A DNA stretch of 9,544 nt from Ignavibacteriales bacterium (GCA_016207985.1 JACQYX010000015.1:1-9544); one strand, 5' to 3'. Positions 1 to 7,477 are shown, numbered from the stretch's first letter. Numbers and translations: made by a program. The notes: generated from the letters alone by a model not told the origin.

Positions 1-44
1 GACAGCAAAAAGTTGGCGGTGAAGTTCTTTGTCATGTATGGTAA
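1..44 (+). CDS. rpsH: 30S ribosomal protein S8, C-terminal end only
   Basis: Reading from base 3 gives QQKVGGEVLCHVW followed by TAA at 42-44. This matches the highly conserved S8 C-terminus (GGE-[VI]-[LI]-C-x-VW). S8 binds the central domain of 16S rRNA, and in E. coli it also represses the spc operon by binding its mRNA. Only the last 13 codons are present; the rest lies upstream of the window. The next gene, rplF, starts 19 bases after the stop, as expected for the spc order S8-L6-L18-S5. Confidence 0.9.
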   Translation, partial: QQKVGGEVLCHVW

Positions 45-63
45 AAATAAAGAAGAGTAAACA

Positions 64-621
64 ATGTCACGAATCGGACGAAAACCAGTATCTATCGTAA
101 AGGGAGTAAAAATTGAGAAAAAGGATGGAGCCATCAAGATAACCGGTCCCAAAGGTGAGCTATCCGCTCGAATTCCTTCAACACTTGTGGTTGATGTTAA
201 GGATGATCAATTATTAATTACCCGGCCATCAGATGAGAAGAAAATGAAAGCGCTCCACGGGACTTGGCGTGCTTTAATAAATAATATGTTGAAAGGTGTA
301 ACCGATGGTTTTCAAAAGAAATTGGAAATAGTCGGAGTTGGATACAAGGCTGAAGTTAAAGGGAAAAAAATACAGCTCGCTCTCGGATATTCCCATCCGA
401 TTTTATTTGAGCCGCCGAAGGGTATTAAAGTTGAAGTGCCGATACCGACAAACATCCTGATATCCGGGATCGATAAACAACTTGTTGGTCAGGTGGCTGC
501 GAAATTACGTTCTTTCAGACCGCCGGAACCGTATAAAGGAAAAGGTGTGAAGTATGAAGGTGAATATATCCGACGGAAAGCTGGTAAAGCGGCAGCGACT
601 GTCGGTGCAAAGGTAGGGTAA
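64..621 (+). CDS. rplF: 50S ribosomal protein L6
   Basis: L6 binds 23S rRNA near the sarcin-ricin loop and the factor-binding site of the large subunit. The 185-residue product is close to the usual length of about 178-185. The N-terminus [11 protein letters not shown] and the following KGVKI...ITGPKGEL stretch are typical of the first L6 domain. The C-terminal segment [15 protein letters not shown] followed by [10 protein letters not shown] (about residues 152-176) is the diagnostic L6 signature. The ATG at 64 gives the family-standard N-terminus and is preceded by a purine-rich AAGAAGAG at about 50-57. It is part of the spc operon, between rpsH and rplR, and nothing unusual is seen. Confidence 0.98.
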   Translation: MSRIGRKPVSIVKGVKIEKKDGAIKITGPKGELSARIPSTLVVDVKDDQLLITRPSDEKKMKALHGTWRALINNMLKGVTDGFQKKLEIVGVGYKAEVKGKKIQLALGYSHPILFEPPKGIKVEVPIPTNILISGIDKQLVGQVAAKLRSFRPPEPYKGKGVKYEGEYIRRKAGKAAATVGAKVG

Positions 622-626
622 AATAT

Positions 627-995
627 ATGATAAAGAAATCGAGAATTGAAAAACGCTTAAAGATTAAAACGCGCATCCAAAAAAAAATTCGTGGCACAAC
701 CGAGTTGCCGCGTCTAACAGTCTATCGTAGCTTACACCATATGTATGCTCAGATTGTGGATGATTCCCAATCGAAAACATTGGTAGCTTCTTCAACGTTG
801 ACACCTAATCTTAGGGATGAGGTTAAGAAGCTCAAAGGTAATAAAGAAATCGCGAAACGTGTCGGTATTGAAATTGCCAAGAAAGCAATCGAGAAAAAGA
901 TACAACAGGTAGTCTTCGATCGGAATGGATACGCGTATCACGGAATAGTGAAATCGTTAGCAGATGGTGCTCGAGAAGCCGGTCTTAAGTTTTAG
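627..995 (+). CDS. rplR: 50S ribosomal protein L18
   Basis: L18 binds 5S rRNA and helps fix it in the central protuberance of the large subunit. The 122 residues match the usual 115-122. A basic N-terminus (about residues 1-25) precedes the typical [20 protein letters not shown] segment, where the family has [20 protein letters not shown]-like sequence. The end [28 protein letters not shown] is the conserved L18 C-terminus. The start lies only 5 bases after the rplF stop, which suggests translational coupling; the GGTAGGG just upstream (in the last rplF codons) can serve as ribosome binding site. A tRNA gene, not rpsE, follows immediately, which is unusual. Confidence 0.98.
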   Translation: MIKKSRIEKRLKIKTRIQKKIRGTTELPRLTVYRSLHHMYAQIVDDSQSKTLVASSTLTPNLRDEVKKLKGNKEIAKRVGIEIAKKAIEKKIQQVVFDRNGYAYHGIVKSLADGAREAGLKF

Positions 996-1029
996 TTGTA
1001 ATGTGACTCCGGCTGTTCGATAAAAAATT

Positions 1030-1100
1030 TGCCGGGTCGTCTAATGGCAGGACAGCGGCCTTTGGAGCCGTCAGTAGAGGTTCGACTCCTCTCCCGGCAG
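1030..1100 (+). tRNA. tRNA-Gln (anticodon UUG)
   Basis: A full cloverleaf can be folded by hand. The acceptor stem TGCCGGG (1030-1036) pairs with CCCGGCA (1093-1099), with discriminator G1100. The D arm uses GTC (1039-1041) and GAC (1051-1053), with GG in the loop. The anticodon stem GCGGC (1055-1059) pairs with GCCGT (1067-1071) around loop CTTTGGA. T at 1061 is position 33, so the anticodon is TTG (1062-1064), reading CAA as glutamine. The T arm AGAGG/CCTCT encloses TTCGACT (1081-1087). CCA is not encoded (the bases after G1100 are CAA), so it must be added enzymatically. The gene sits inside the ribosomal-protein operon between rplR and rpsE on the same strand, so it is probably co-transcribed and cut out of the mRNA. 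Confidence 0.95.
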
Positions 1101-1121
1101 CAATGAATTAATAAAAAAATT

Positions 1122-1125
1122 GGAG
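1122..1125 (+). promoter_or_regulatory. Ribosome binding site deciding the TTG start of rpsE
   Basis: GGAG lies 8 bases upstream of TTG at 1134. No ATG or GTG in the frame gives the conserved S5 N-terminus, so this site together with the family N-terminus ([15 protein letters not shown]) supports TTG as the true start. Confidence 0.7.
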
Positions 1126-1133
1126 TAATAAAA

Positions 1134-1649
1134 TTGGCAAAATATAAAGCAGGTGATCTGGATTTAAAAGATCGATTAGTATACATCAACCGTGTCGCCA
1201 AAGTAGTGAAAGGCGGGCGGCGATTTAGCTTCAGTGCGATCGTTGTGGTCGGTGATAGTAATGGCCATGTAGGTATCGGTCTGGGTAAAGCAAATGAAGT
1301 TCAAGATGCTATCTCAAAGGGGATTGATGATGCAAAGAAGAGTGTTGTTAAAGTTTTAATTCATAAAGGAACGATTCCCCATCCGATCATCGGAAAGTAT
1401 GGTGCGTCGAAGGTGCTTCTTAAGCCGGCATCTCCTGGCACAGGCCTTATCGCCGGTGGTGGTGTCCGTGCAGTGCTTGAATCTGCCGGTGTCAAAGATG
1501 TTTTAACAAAATCAATAGGTTCGTCAAATCCGCACAACGTCGTAAAAGCAACATTACAAGGACTAATGAGCTTGACTGATGCTAAAACGATGGCTGAAAG
1601 ACGCAGCTTAGGTTTGAGTGAATTGTTTGGATCTCAACCTACAGTGTAA
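1134..1649 (+). CDS. rpsE: 30S ribosomal protein S5
   Basis: S5 sits at the mRNA entry side of the small subunit with S3 and S4 and influences decoding accuracy. The 171 residues are within the usual 160-175. The N-terminal double-stranded RNA-binding domain carries the S5 signature [22 protein letters not shown] (about residues 20-41), followed by [13 protein letters not shown]. The C-terminal domain shows the conserved [29 protein letters not shown] run, and then [18 protein letters not shown]. The start codon is TTG, chosen from the upstream GGAG and the family N-terminus. It is separated from rplR by 138 bases that hold the tRNA-Gln gene. A TTG start is weaker than ATG and may lower translation relative to neighbours; that is inference. 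Confidence 0.97.
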   Translation: MAKYKAGDLDLKDRLVYINRVAKVVKGGRRFSFSAIVVVGDSNGHVGIGLGKANEVQDAISKGIDDAKKSVVKVLIHKGTIPHPIIGKYGASKVLLKPASPGTGLIAGGGVRAVLESAGVKDVLTKSIGSSNPHNVVKATLQGLMSLTDAKTMAERRSLGLSELFGSQPTV

Positions 1650-1671
1650 ATTAAATTATGGATGAAAATGT

Positions 1672-1860
1672 ATGTCGAAGCAAATTAAAATAACTCAGAT
1701 CGTCAGTCAAATTCATACATTGAAAGCTCACAAAGCTACAATCAAAGCACTCGGGCTTGGCAGACCGAATTATTCCGTTGTGAAAAATGATACGCCGCAA
1801 ATCCGAGGTATGATAAACAAAGTGAAGTACCTCGTGAAAGTCGAAGAGGTGAAAAAATAG
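1672..1860 (+). CDS. rpmD: 50S ribosomal protein L30
   Basis: L30 is a small peripheral protein of the large subunit. The 62 residues match the short bacterial form (about 58-62). The sequence has the L30 pattern: [34 protein letters not shown], then [22 protein letters not shown]. The GLGRPN...TPQIRGMI core corresponds to GL[RK]..N..V...DTP.[IV]RGMI of the family. It lies between rpsE (22-base gap) and rplO (2-base gap), its normal place in the spc operon. Confidence 0.96.
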   Translation: MSKQIKITQIVSQIHTLKAHKATIKALGLGRPNYSVVKNDTPQIRGMINKVKYLVKVEEVKK

Positions 1861-1862
1861 AT

Positions 1863-2342
1863 ATGACAAAATCATTATTAGGTAATTTACATTACGCCAA
1901 AGGATCGCGAAAGCGAGTGAAACGCATCGGTCGTGGACAAGGTTCCGGACATGGTGGTACTGCGACACGGGGCCATAAAGGAGAAGGTGCACGCTCAGGG
2001 ACACATTTCCGCCCATGGTTCGAAGGTGGTCAAATGCCTCTCGTCAGACGTGTTCCTAAATTTGGTTTCACAAATACACTACGAACAGAATTTCAAATCG
2101 TAAATGTTTCAGCACTCGATAAAATGGCTGTAAACGGTAAGTTGAGTGATGGAAAAGTTACGCCGGAGTTGTTATTCAATTCCGGACTCGTGCGAAAGAA
2201 ATCGGTCCCTGTGAAAATATTAGGTGATGGTGAATTAACGACCAAGTTAGAGGTTGTTGCACATTCTTTCAGTAAAACCGCCGTGGATAAAATTGAAAAA
2301 GTAGGTGGTAAAGCAATCACGATAACTAAATCTTCAAAATAA
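1863..2342 (+). CDS. rplO: 50S ribosomal protein L15
   Basis: L15 is a late-assembling large-subunit protein that threads a basic extended N-terminus into 23S rRNA. The 159 residues are slightly longer than the usual 145-150. Residues about 14-45 show the glycine- and arginine-rich motif SRKRVKRIGRGQGSGHGG and then RGHKGEGARSG. FEGGQMPLVRRVPKFGF (about 53-69) is a family hallmark. The end LEVVAHSFSKTAVDKIEKVGGKA is the L15 C-terminal signature. The start is 2 bases after the rpmD stop and secY begins 5 bases after its stop, so coupled translation is likely. Confidence 0.97.
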   Translation: MTKSLLGNLHYAKGSRKRVKRIGRGQGSGHGGTATRGHKGEGARSGTHFRPWFEGGQMPLVRRVPKFGFTNTLRTEFQIVNVSALDKMAVNGKLSDGKVTPELLFNSGLVRKKSVPVKILGDGELTTKLEVVAHSFSKTAVDKIEKVGGKAITITKSSK

Positions 2343-2347
2343 GCTCG

Positions 2348-3685
2348 ATGGCAAAGCTCAGCGAAAGTTTTCGGAACATATTTAAAATTCACGAGCTTCG
2401 GCAGAGAATTCTGTTTACTGCCGGGCTTTTAATTATTGTACGTTTCGGTGCACACGTCACACTCCCCGGTGTTGATGCACAATTATTGACCGAAGCGATG
2501 AGAAATCAAGCCTCCAATACCCTCTTCGGTCTCTACGATTTATTTGTTGGCGGTGCATTCAGTAACGCCGCAGTTTTTGCGCTCGGTATAATGCCTTATA
2601 TTAGTTCCTCTATTATTATTCAGCTGTTAGGTGCTGTAATACCGTATTTCCAAAAGCTTACAAAAGAAGGTGAAGAAGGACGGAAAAAAATAACACAATT
2701 AACCCGTTACGGTACTGTTGTGATTTCGATGCTGCAAGCATGGGGTGTAAGCGTACAGCTTCTCAGTTTAAATGCAGCGGGGACGCCAATCGTTCCACCC
2801 GATGTTCAAGGATTTGGATTCCAATTCTCCACGATTATTGTGTTGACTGCAGGAACTATCTTTATGATGTGGTTAGGTGAACAGATAACCGAAAGAGGAA
2901 TCGGAAATGGAATTTCCCTTATTATTTTCATCGGGATTATCGCTCGGTTCCCAAGTGCGTTACTTGATGAGTATCAGCTGGTGAGCTCAGGTGCGCGAGG
3001 ATTAATCATTGAGTTGGTTGTTATAGTACTTATGATTTTTATCGTTGCCGGTATCGTTATGGTTACACAAGCTACCAGAAGGATACCTGTCCAATACGCA
3101 AAACGGGTTGTTGGAAGGAAGATATACGGAGGTGTCACTCAATACATCCCGATGCGTGTAAACACAGCAGGTGTTATGCCGATAATCTTCGCACAGGCTA
3201 TCATGTTCATACCTAATACGATTTTGACTTTTTTCCCTGAGAGTGAATTTATGGCGACCGTCGCTCAATATTTTAACTATACATCGATTACTTACTCGAC
3301 AGTCTACGCTTTAATGATCATATTCTTTACATATTTTTATACTGCGGTTGCATTCAATCCGAAAGATGTCGCAGAGAATATGCAAAAGCAAGGTGGTTTT
3401 ATACCCGGAATACGTCCCGGTAGAAATACATCCGATTTTATCGATAATATATTAACGAAGATTACGCTGCCAGGCTCAATCTTTCTAGCGATTGTTGCGA
3501 TATTACCGGCTTTCATGGTCAAATTAGGTGTCACATCCAGTTTTGCAAGCTTCTTCGGTGGAACAAGCCTGCTGATCGTTGTCGGTGTCGGGCTTGATAC
3601 GCTTCAACAAATCGAATCCCACTTATTAATGCGTCATTACGATGGCTTCATGAAGAGTGGTAAAATTAAAGGTCGTAGGTATTAA
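2348..3685 (+). CDS. secY: Protein translocase subunit SecY
   Basis: SecY is the channel-forming inner-membrane subunit of the SecYEG translocon. The 445 residues match the family length, and about ten hydrophobic segments can be seen, the first at about residues 18-40. GIMPYISSSIIIQLLGAVIPYFQKL followed by EGEEGRKKITQLTRYGT (about 80-125) is the SecY signature and first large cytoplasmic loop. VGRKIYGGVTQYIPMRVNTAGVMPIIFA (about 256-283) and QGGFIPGIRPGRNTSDFI (about 348-365) are the conserved fourth and fifth cytoplasmic regions that contact SecA and the ribosome. The C-terminal ESHLLMRHYDGFMKSGKIKGRRY is normal in length. The last residue and stop fall where the map sequence begins abnormally (see map), so the terminal Tyr-TAA may come from a deletion junction rather than from the original gene end. 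Confidence 0.97.
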   Translation: MAKLSESFRNIFKIHELRQRILFTAGLLIIVRFGAHVTLPGVDAQLLTEAMRNQASNTLFGLYDLFVGGAFSNAAVFALGIMPYISSSIIIQLLGAVIPYFQKLTKEGEEGRKKITQLTRYGTVVISMLQAWGVSVQLLSLNAAGTPIVPPDVQGFGFQFSTIIVLTAGTIFMMWLGEQITERGIGNGISLIIFIGIIARFPSALLDEYQLVSSGARGLIIELVVIVLMIFIVAGIVMVTQATRRIPVQYAKRVVGRKIYGGVTQYIPMRVNTAGVMPIIFAQAIMFIPNTILTFFPESEFMATVAQYFNYTSITYSTVYALMIIFFTYFYTAVAFNPKDVAENMQKQGGFIPGIRPGRNTSDFIDNILTKITLPGSIFLAIVAILPAFMVKLGVTSSFASFFGGTSLLIVVGVGLDTLQQIESHLLMRHYDGFMKSGKIKGRRY

Positions 3686-4298
3686 GAATCAAGGCGGCGA
3701 GCCGGCGTTCAAAGGATATGGGAATGATAAAAATAATCTATTCCCGGCAAGCTTATGTACTTCGATCAATGATGAAGTCGTTCATGGTATCCCCGGTAAC
3801 AGAAAATTGCAAGGGGGTGATATTATCGCTATCGACGTTGGTGTGAAGAAAAATAATTTTTTTGGTGATGGTGCTTGGACGTATCCCGTTGGCAGAATAT
3901 CTTCTGATAAAGAAAGATTGTTAAAAGTAACTGAAGAATCGCTTTATATAGGAATCGAGAAAGCCAAAGCTGGAAATCATGTACACGATATATCTGCCGC
4001 CGTGCAAGCTCGAATCGAGCAGGAAGGTTTTTCAGTCGTAAGGGATTTAGTAGGACACGGTGTCGGTCGGAATCTTCACGAAGAACCGGCAATTCCTAAT
4101 TTCGGAGAGTCGGGCACCGGAATGAGATTACGAAAAGGAATGACGTTGGCAATCGAGCCGATGGTAAATTTTGGAACGTTTCGCGTTCGGGTTGATGCAG
4201 ACGGCTGGACAGTCAGGACTGCTGATGGTTTACCGTCAGCACATTTTGAGCATACGGTATTAATAACAGAAAATAACTCTGAAATACTCACAATCTAA
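3657..4298 (+). pseudogene. map: Methionine aminopeptidase type I, N-terminus missing
   Basis: The enzyme removes initiator methionine from nascent proteins using two metal ions. From about base 3681 the frame reads IKNQGGEPAFKGY, then INDEVVHGIPG, which aligns with E. coli MetAP from about residue 49 onward. All catalytic landmarks remain, numbered from a GTG at 3657: substrate His43 (VVHGIP), metal ligands Asp60 (IAIDVG), Asp71 (FGDGAWT), His134 (GHGVGR), Glu167 (AIEPMV) and Glu198 (FEHTV), plus His141. About 48 N-terminal residues, the start codon and the ribosome binding site are absent. The upstream frame runs back into the end of secY, and GTG 3657 is only a formal start. Total length is 213 against the usual 250-265. 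It is either a real deletion or an assembly join; infA follows 8 bases after the stop as normal. The identity of the remaining part is sure; that it is broken is nearly sure. Confidence 0.9.
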
Positions 4299-4306
4299 AA
4301 ATATGA

Positions 4307-4525
4307 ATGGCTAAGCAAGGGCCGATCACTATGGATGGCGTTATCACCGATACGCTTCCTAATGCAATGTTTCGAGTAAAATTAGACAACGGTCATGAGA
4401 TTCTTGCTGTTATTTCAGGGAAAATGCGTATGCACTATATAAAAATACTTGTTGGTGATAAAGTAACAGTCGAAATGTCACCGTACGATTTATCAAAAGG
4501 TCGTATCACTTATAGATATAAATAA
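4307..4525 (+). CDS. infA: Translation initiation factor IF-1
   Basis: IF-1 occupies the A site of the 30S subunit during initiation and modulates IF-2 and IF-3 binding. The 72 residues are the exact family length. It is a single OB-fold (S1-like) domain: [32 protein letters not shown] (about 10-41), then [30 protein letters not shown], the classic IF-1 end. The first residues MAKQGPI fix the ATG at 4307; another ATG 4-5 bases upstream runs into a stop within four codons. Its place between map and rpmJ is the usual one in the secY-map-infA-rpmJ-rpsM cluster. Confidence 0.98.
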   Translation: MAKQGPITMDGVITDTLPNAMFRVKLDNGHEILAVISGKMRMHYIKILVGDKVTVEMSPYDLSKGRITYRYK

Positions 4526-4535
4526 TGGAGTATGA

Positions 4536-4649
4536 ATGAAAGTTCGTTCATCGGTTAAACGGTTATGTGATAAATGCAAGATCATCCGGCGCAAAGGTGT
4601 TGTGCGCGTTATCTGTACGAATCCAAAACACAAACAGCGGCAAGGATAA
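4536..4649 (+). CDS. rpmJ: 50S ribosomal protein L36
   Basis: Reading from ATG at 4536 gives a 37-residue protein beginning [20 protein letters not shown] and ending NPKHKQRQG before TAA at 4647-4649. This is the zinc-binding form of L36: Cys11, Cys14, Cys27 and His32 form the C-x2-C-x12-C-x4-H ribbon. The length of 37 is the family standard. The start fits the family N-terminus; an ATG at 4532 in another frame stops after eight codons. The upstream ATGGAG at about 4524-4529 supplies a weak ribosome binding site. It lies between infA and rpsM as usual. Confidence 0.96.
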   Translation: MKVRSSVKRLCDKCKIIRRKGVVRVICTNPKHKQRQG

Positions 4650-4683
4650 TCAAGCTGAAATATTTATTGAGAGTTAACATTCG

Positions 4684-4689
4684 AAAGGA
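4684..4689 (+). promoter_or_regulatory. Ribosome binding site deciding the GTG start of rpsM
   Basis: AAAGGA lies 9 bases before GTG at 4699. The conserved S13 N-terminus (ARIAGIDLP) follows this GTG directly and there is no ATG in frame nearby, so the site decides the start. Confidence 0.65.
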
Positions 4690-4698
4690 ATACAAAGA

Positions 4699-5082
4699 GT
4701 GGCTCGGATAGCAGGAATAGATTTACCCAAGAACAAACGTTCGGAAATCGGGCTGACCTACATTTATGGTATAGGCAGAAGTACAGCTCATAAAATTCTA
4801 AATCAAGCAGGCATCAGTTATGATAAAAGAATAAGCGAGCTTTCGGATGATGAGGTTGCCAAAATACGCTCGATCATCACTTCTGATCTGAAAGTTGAAG
4901 GTTCAACACGAACCGAAACACAAATGAACATTAAGAGATTGATGGATATAAATTGCTATCGCGGACTGCGGCATCGTAAAGGTTTACCTGTTCGCGGACA
5001 AAGAACCCGCACGAACTCCCGTACAAGAAAAGGTAAACGTAAGACGGTCGCCGGAAAGAAGAAAGCAATAGCCAAGAAGTAA
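4699..5082 (+). CDS. rpsM: 30S ribosomal protein S13
   Basis: S13 sits in the head of the small subunit and bridges to L5 and the P-site tRNA. The 127 residues are typical (118-127). [13 protein letters not shown] at the start and [16 protein letters not shown] (about 19-34) form the helix-hairpin part. [27 protein letters not shown] (about 86-112) is the S13 signature, and the tail is the usual lysine-rich extension. The start codon is GTG, supported by AAAGGA 9 bases upstream. It is the first gene of the classical alpha operon (S13-S11-S4-alpha-L17). The 49 bases between rpmJ and rpsM show no clear terminator, so read-through from the spc genes is likely. Confidence 0.97.
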   Translation: MARIAGIDLPKNKRSEIGLTYIYGIGRSTAHKILNQAGISYDKRISELSDDEVAKIRSIITSDLKVEGSTRTETQMNIKRLMDINCYRGLRHRKGLPVRGQRTRTNSRTRKGKRKTVAGKKKAIAKK

Positions 5083-5102
5083 TAAATCGAAAGAATAATA
5101 AA

Positions 5103-5513
5103 ATGGCAAAACAGACAACAGGTACGGCTCAAACAGGAGCTGCAAAAAAGAAAAAGAAAATCCAAGTCGATGTTACAGGTAAAGCATTCATAAAAGCAAC
5201 GTTTAACAATGTGATTGTAACACTCACAGATGTTTACGGGAATGTTATTAGCTGGTCGTCGGCAGGTCGGAATGCATTCAAAGGATCTCGAAAGAATACA
5301 CCCTTTGCTGCACAGGTTACTGCCGAAGCTGCAGCGAAAGAAGCATACGATCTCGGTTTGCGTAAAGTCGACGTTTTTGTAAAAGGACCCGGCTCAGGGC
5401 GGGAAGCAGGTATTCGCTCGCTGCAAACAGTCGGGATAGAAATTTTAAGTATCCGCGATATTACACCGATTCCACACAACGGATGTCGACCACCCAAACG
5501 GCGCCGTGTTTAA
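5103..5513 (+). CDS. rpsK: 30S ribosomal protein S11
   Basis: S11 lies on the platform of the small subunit near the E site and the 3' end of 16S rRNA. The 136 residues are near the usual 129-136. A variable lysine-rich N-terminus (about 1-20, with a KKKKK run) leads into [46 protein letters not shown], the S11 core. [46 protein letters not shown] is the conserved C-terminus, ending in the invariant basic tail. It sits 20 bases after rpsM and 39 before rpsD. Confidence 0.98.
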   Translation: MAKQTTGTAQTGAAKKKKKIQVDVTGKAFIKATFNNVIVTLTDVYGNVISWSSAGRNAFKGSRKNTPFAAQVTAEAAAKEAYDLGLRKVDVFVKGPGSGREAGIRSLQTVGIEILSIRDITPIPHNGCRPPKRRRV

Positions 5514-5552
5514 GTCGAGTATATGTATTAATTTTTAATCACCAAGGAGACT

Positions 5553-6182
5553 ATGGGACGTTATATTGAATCAAGTTGTAGATTGTGTCGGAGAGAACGA
5601 CAGAAATTATTTTTAAAAGGCACAAAGTGTTTCACTGAAAAATGCCCTGTTGAGCGGCGAGCTTATCCGCCGGGATTGCACGGGCAAACACGACGTCAGA
5701 AAATCTCTGAGTATGGTGTTCAGCTTCGTGAGAAACAGAAGATACGGCGAATGTACGGTTTGCAGGAAGAGCAATTTCATAATTATTTCGAAAAAGCTCT
5801 TCGCCAGTCGGGGAGAACCGGAGAAAATCTTGTAAAACTACTCGAGCGAAGATTCGATAATGTAGTATATCGGTTAGGTTTTGCACCTTCCAGGAAAGCT
5901 GGAAGGCAGTTTATTGTTCATGGTCATTTCATGATCAATAACAGAGTTGTGAATGTTCCATCATATTTGTTAAAGTCGGGTGATATTGTGCAGGTGATCG
6001 ATAAAAGCAAGAAGCTTGATATCATTCATTCATCTATGAAAAGGATGAAGGATAGTGCGATGCTTCCTTGGCTCAATCTTGATAAAGCGGCGATGGTAGG
6101 AACTTTTCTTAACGTTCCGGAACGTGCCGATGTCCCGCTCAATGCAAATGAACAATTAGTCGTCGAGCTTTACTCAAAATAA
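5553..6182 (+). CDS. rpsD: 30S ribosomal protein S4, zinc-knuckle form
   Basis: S4 is a primary 16S rRNA binder that nucleates assembly of the 30S body. In enteric bacteria it also represses the alpha operon by binding its leader. The 209 residues are normal. Cys9, Cys12, Cys26 and Cys31 (CRLC...KCFTEKC) form a zinc knuckle, so this is the zinc-containing version. The S4 RNA-binding domain covers about residues 95-160, with LERRFDNVVYRLGFAPSRKAGRQFIVHGHFMINNRVVNVPSYLLKSGDIV. The ATG at 5553 is preceded by a strong AAGGAGA at 5544-5550, very close to the start codon. Gaps are 39 bases to rpsK and 67 to rpoA. Confidence 0.98.
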   Translation: MGRYIESSCRLCRRERQKLFLKGTKCFTEKCPVERRAYPPGLHGQTRRQKISEYGVQLREKQKIRRMYGLQEEQFHNYFEKALRQSGRTGENLVKLLERRFDNVVYRLGFAPSRKAGRQFIVHGHFMINNRVVNVPSYLLKSGDIVQVIDKSKKLDIIHSSMKRMKDSAMLPWLNLDKAAMVGTFLNVPERADVPLNANEQLVVELYSK

Positions 6183-6249
6183 TAATCTCAATTAAACCCA
6201 TTATTTATTGTAGAACGACGAAAACATAAATAGGTGGGAGAAGGATACT

Positions 6250-6447
6250 ATGGTAGCAACAAATTATCAAATGCCTGAGAAAGTACAACTTGATGAAGCA
6301 AGTTATACAAATACTTTCGGCAGGTTCATCTTACAACCCTTAGAAAAGGGTTTCGGTGTAACGATCGGAAATGCCTTTCGCAGAGTGCTGCTCTCATCGC
6401 TTCAGGGTACGGCATTTACCGCGATTCGCATCGAAGGTGATGGCTGA
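6250..6447 (+). pseudogene. rpoA: RNA polymerase alpha subunit, 5' fragment
   Basis: Residues 1-63 are a normal start of the RNA polymerase alpha subunit: the [41 protein letters not shown] stretch (23-63) aligns without gaps to E. coli RpoA up to residue 63. This is the first half of the alpha dimerisation subdomain. After IEG the sequence reads D-G-stop (TGA at 6445-6447). The expected continuation, V-x-HE(F/Y)S-T and the whole insert subdomain, is absent. GGGAGAAGG at 6236-6244 is a strong ribosome binding site for the ATG at 6250. Alpha is essential for polymerase assembly, and this fragment cannot form a full N-terminal domain. The remaining rpoA sequence continues at once in another frame. 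Confidence 0.92.
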
Positions 6448-6952
6448 TCAATCGACTGACGTCATCCCGATCGATTCAATCTTCACACCCATCAAGAATG
6501 TCAGGTATTTCATTGAGCCGACACGCGTGGGACAGCAGACAGATTTCGAGAAATTGGTTCTAGAGATTGAAACAGACGGCTCGATTGCACCCGACGACGC
6601 ACTTGCCCAGGCAGCAGTAATTCTTCGAGATCATATCCAGTTATTCCTCAGCTTCAACATCGATACTGAAGCACAAGAGGAGCTTCTCGAGAAGGATTCC
6701 GAATTCGCCCGCATAAGGAAAATCTTGCAGATGTCGGTTGACGAGCTTGAGCTGTCGGTACGCTCTCATAACTGTCTCAAAGCTGCGAACATCCGTACCA
6801 TTGCCGACTTAGTAAGGAGAGAAGAGCCGGAATTACTGAAGTTTCGAAATTTCGGAAGGAAATCTCTTGCGGAGCTTACCGAAATTATCGAGCAGTTTGG
6901 GCTGAACTTCGGTATGGATGTTGAAAAATATCTTCACGAGAGTCACGATTAA
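6440..6952 (+). pseudogene. rpoA: RNA polymerase alpha subunit, 3' fragment
   Basis: From ATG 6440 the frame gives [18 protein letters not shown], which aligns with E. coli RpoA from about residue 164. It continues through VGQQTDFEKLVLEIETDGSIAPDDAL, the second half of the dimerisation subdomain. After the linker comes an intact C-terminal domain: DELELSVRSHNCLKAANIRTIADLVRREEPELLKFRNFGRKSL, including the arginine equivalent to R265 that contacts UP-element DNA and activators. Relative to the 5' fragment about 100 codons are missing and the frame differs, so the deletion length is 3n+2. The ATG overlaps the 5' fragment's stop by 8 bases and follows GAAGGTG, so coupled translation of a separate C-terminal piece is possible, but that is inference. 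rplQ follows after 21 bases. Confidence 0.92.
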
Positions 6953-6973
6953 CATTTTACAATAGGAAATTCG

Positions 6974-7477
6974 ATGCGACACAGAAAATCAGGAAGAAAA
7001 CTTAAACGAACAGCAAGTCATAGAAAAGCGACCTTGATTGCACTATCTACTGCCTTATTGAAGAATAAAAAAATTCAGACGACGGCAGCCAAAGCAAAGG
7101 AAACGCGCACATTCGTCGAGAAGATGATCACTCGCGCAAAGAATGCGATAGCATCTGAAGGAGAGAAGAAAAATATCCATGCTCGGCGGGAAATCGCTCG
7201 GTATATAAAAGATCGTGGAGTTATTAAAGAACTATTCACAGAGATTGCCCCGAAGGTTGCAAGTCGTGCGGGTGGTTATACACGCGTTGTGAAGTTAGGT
7301 CAGCGGCACGGCGATGCTGCTGAGGTCGCAGTACTCGAATTGGTAGATTTCAATATAGGCAAAGCACCTGAGAAATCTTCTTCTAAGCAGAAAGAAAAAA
7401 AGGAGACTAAGGAGAAGAAAGAAAAGAAAGCTAAGAAAGAAATACCGACGGGTGAGGTTGCTGTAGAAAACAAGTAA
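6974..7477 (+). CDS. rplQ: 50S ribosomal protein L17 with charged C-terminal tail
   Basis: L17 lies near the peptide exit of the large subunit. Residues 1-128 are the standard L17 core: [19 protein letters not shown], then [29 protein letters not shown], and [28 protein letters not shown] (about 97-124). Residues about 129-167 are a low-complexity lysine/glutamate-rich extension ([17 protein letters not shown]) that many L17 proteins lack but that is known in the Bacteroidota lineage. It is the last gene of the operon; a hairpin with a T tract follows 23 bases after its stop. Confidence 0.97.
   Translation: MRHRKSGRKLKRTASHRKATLIALSTALLKNKKIQTTAAKAKETRTFVEKMITRAKNAIASEGEKKNIHARREIARYIKDRGVIKELFTEIAPKVASRAGGYTRVVKLGQRHGDAAEVAVLELVDFNIGKAPEKSSSKQKEKKETKEKKEKKAKKEIPTGEVAVENK

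Noticed and set aside
4650..4698. Separate promoter or terminator between rpmJ and rpsM, at the spc-alpha border
   Set aside because: The 49 bases show no hairpin with a T tract and no clear promoter; they contain only the rpsM ribosome binding site.
6371..6439. Protein-coding extension upstream of ATG 6440 in the frame of the rpoA 3' fragment
   Set aside because: That stretch is the 5' rpoA coding sequence read in the wrong frame; its translation (ending ...RFASKV) has no alpha-subunit similarity, while the correct frame matches RpoA closely.
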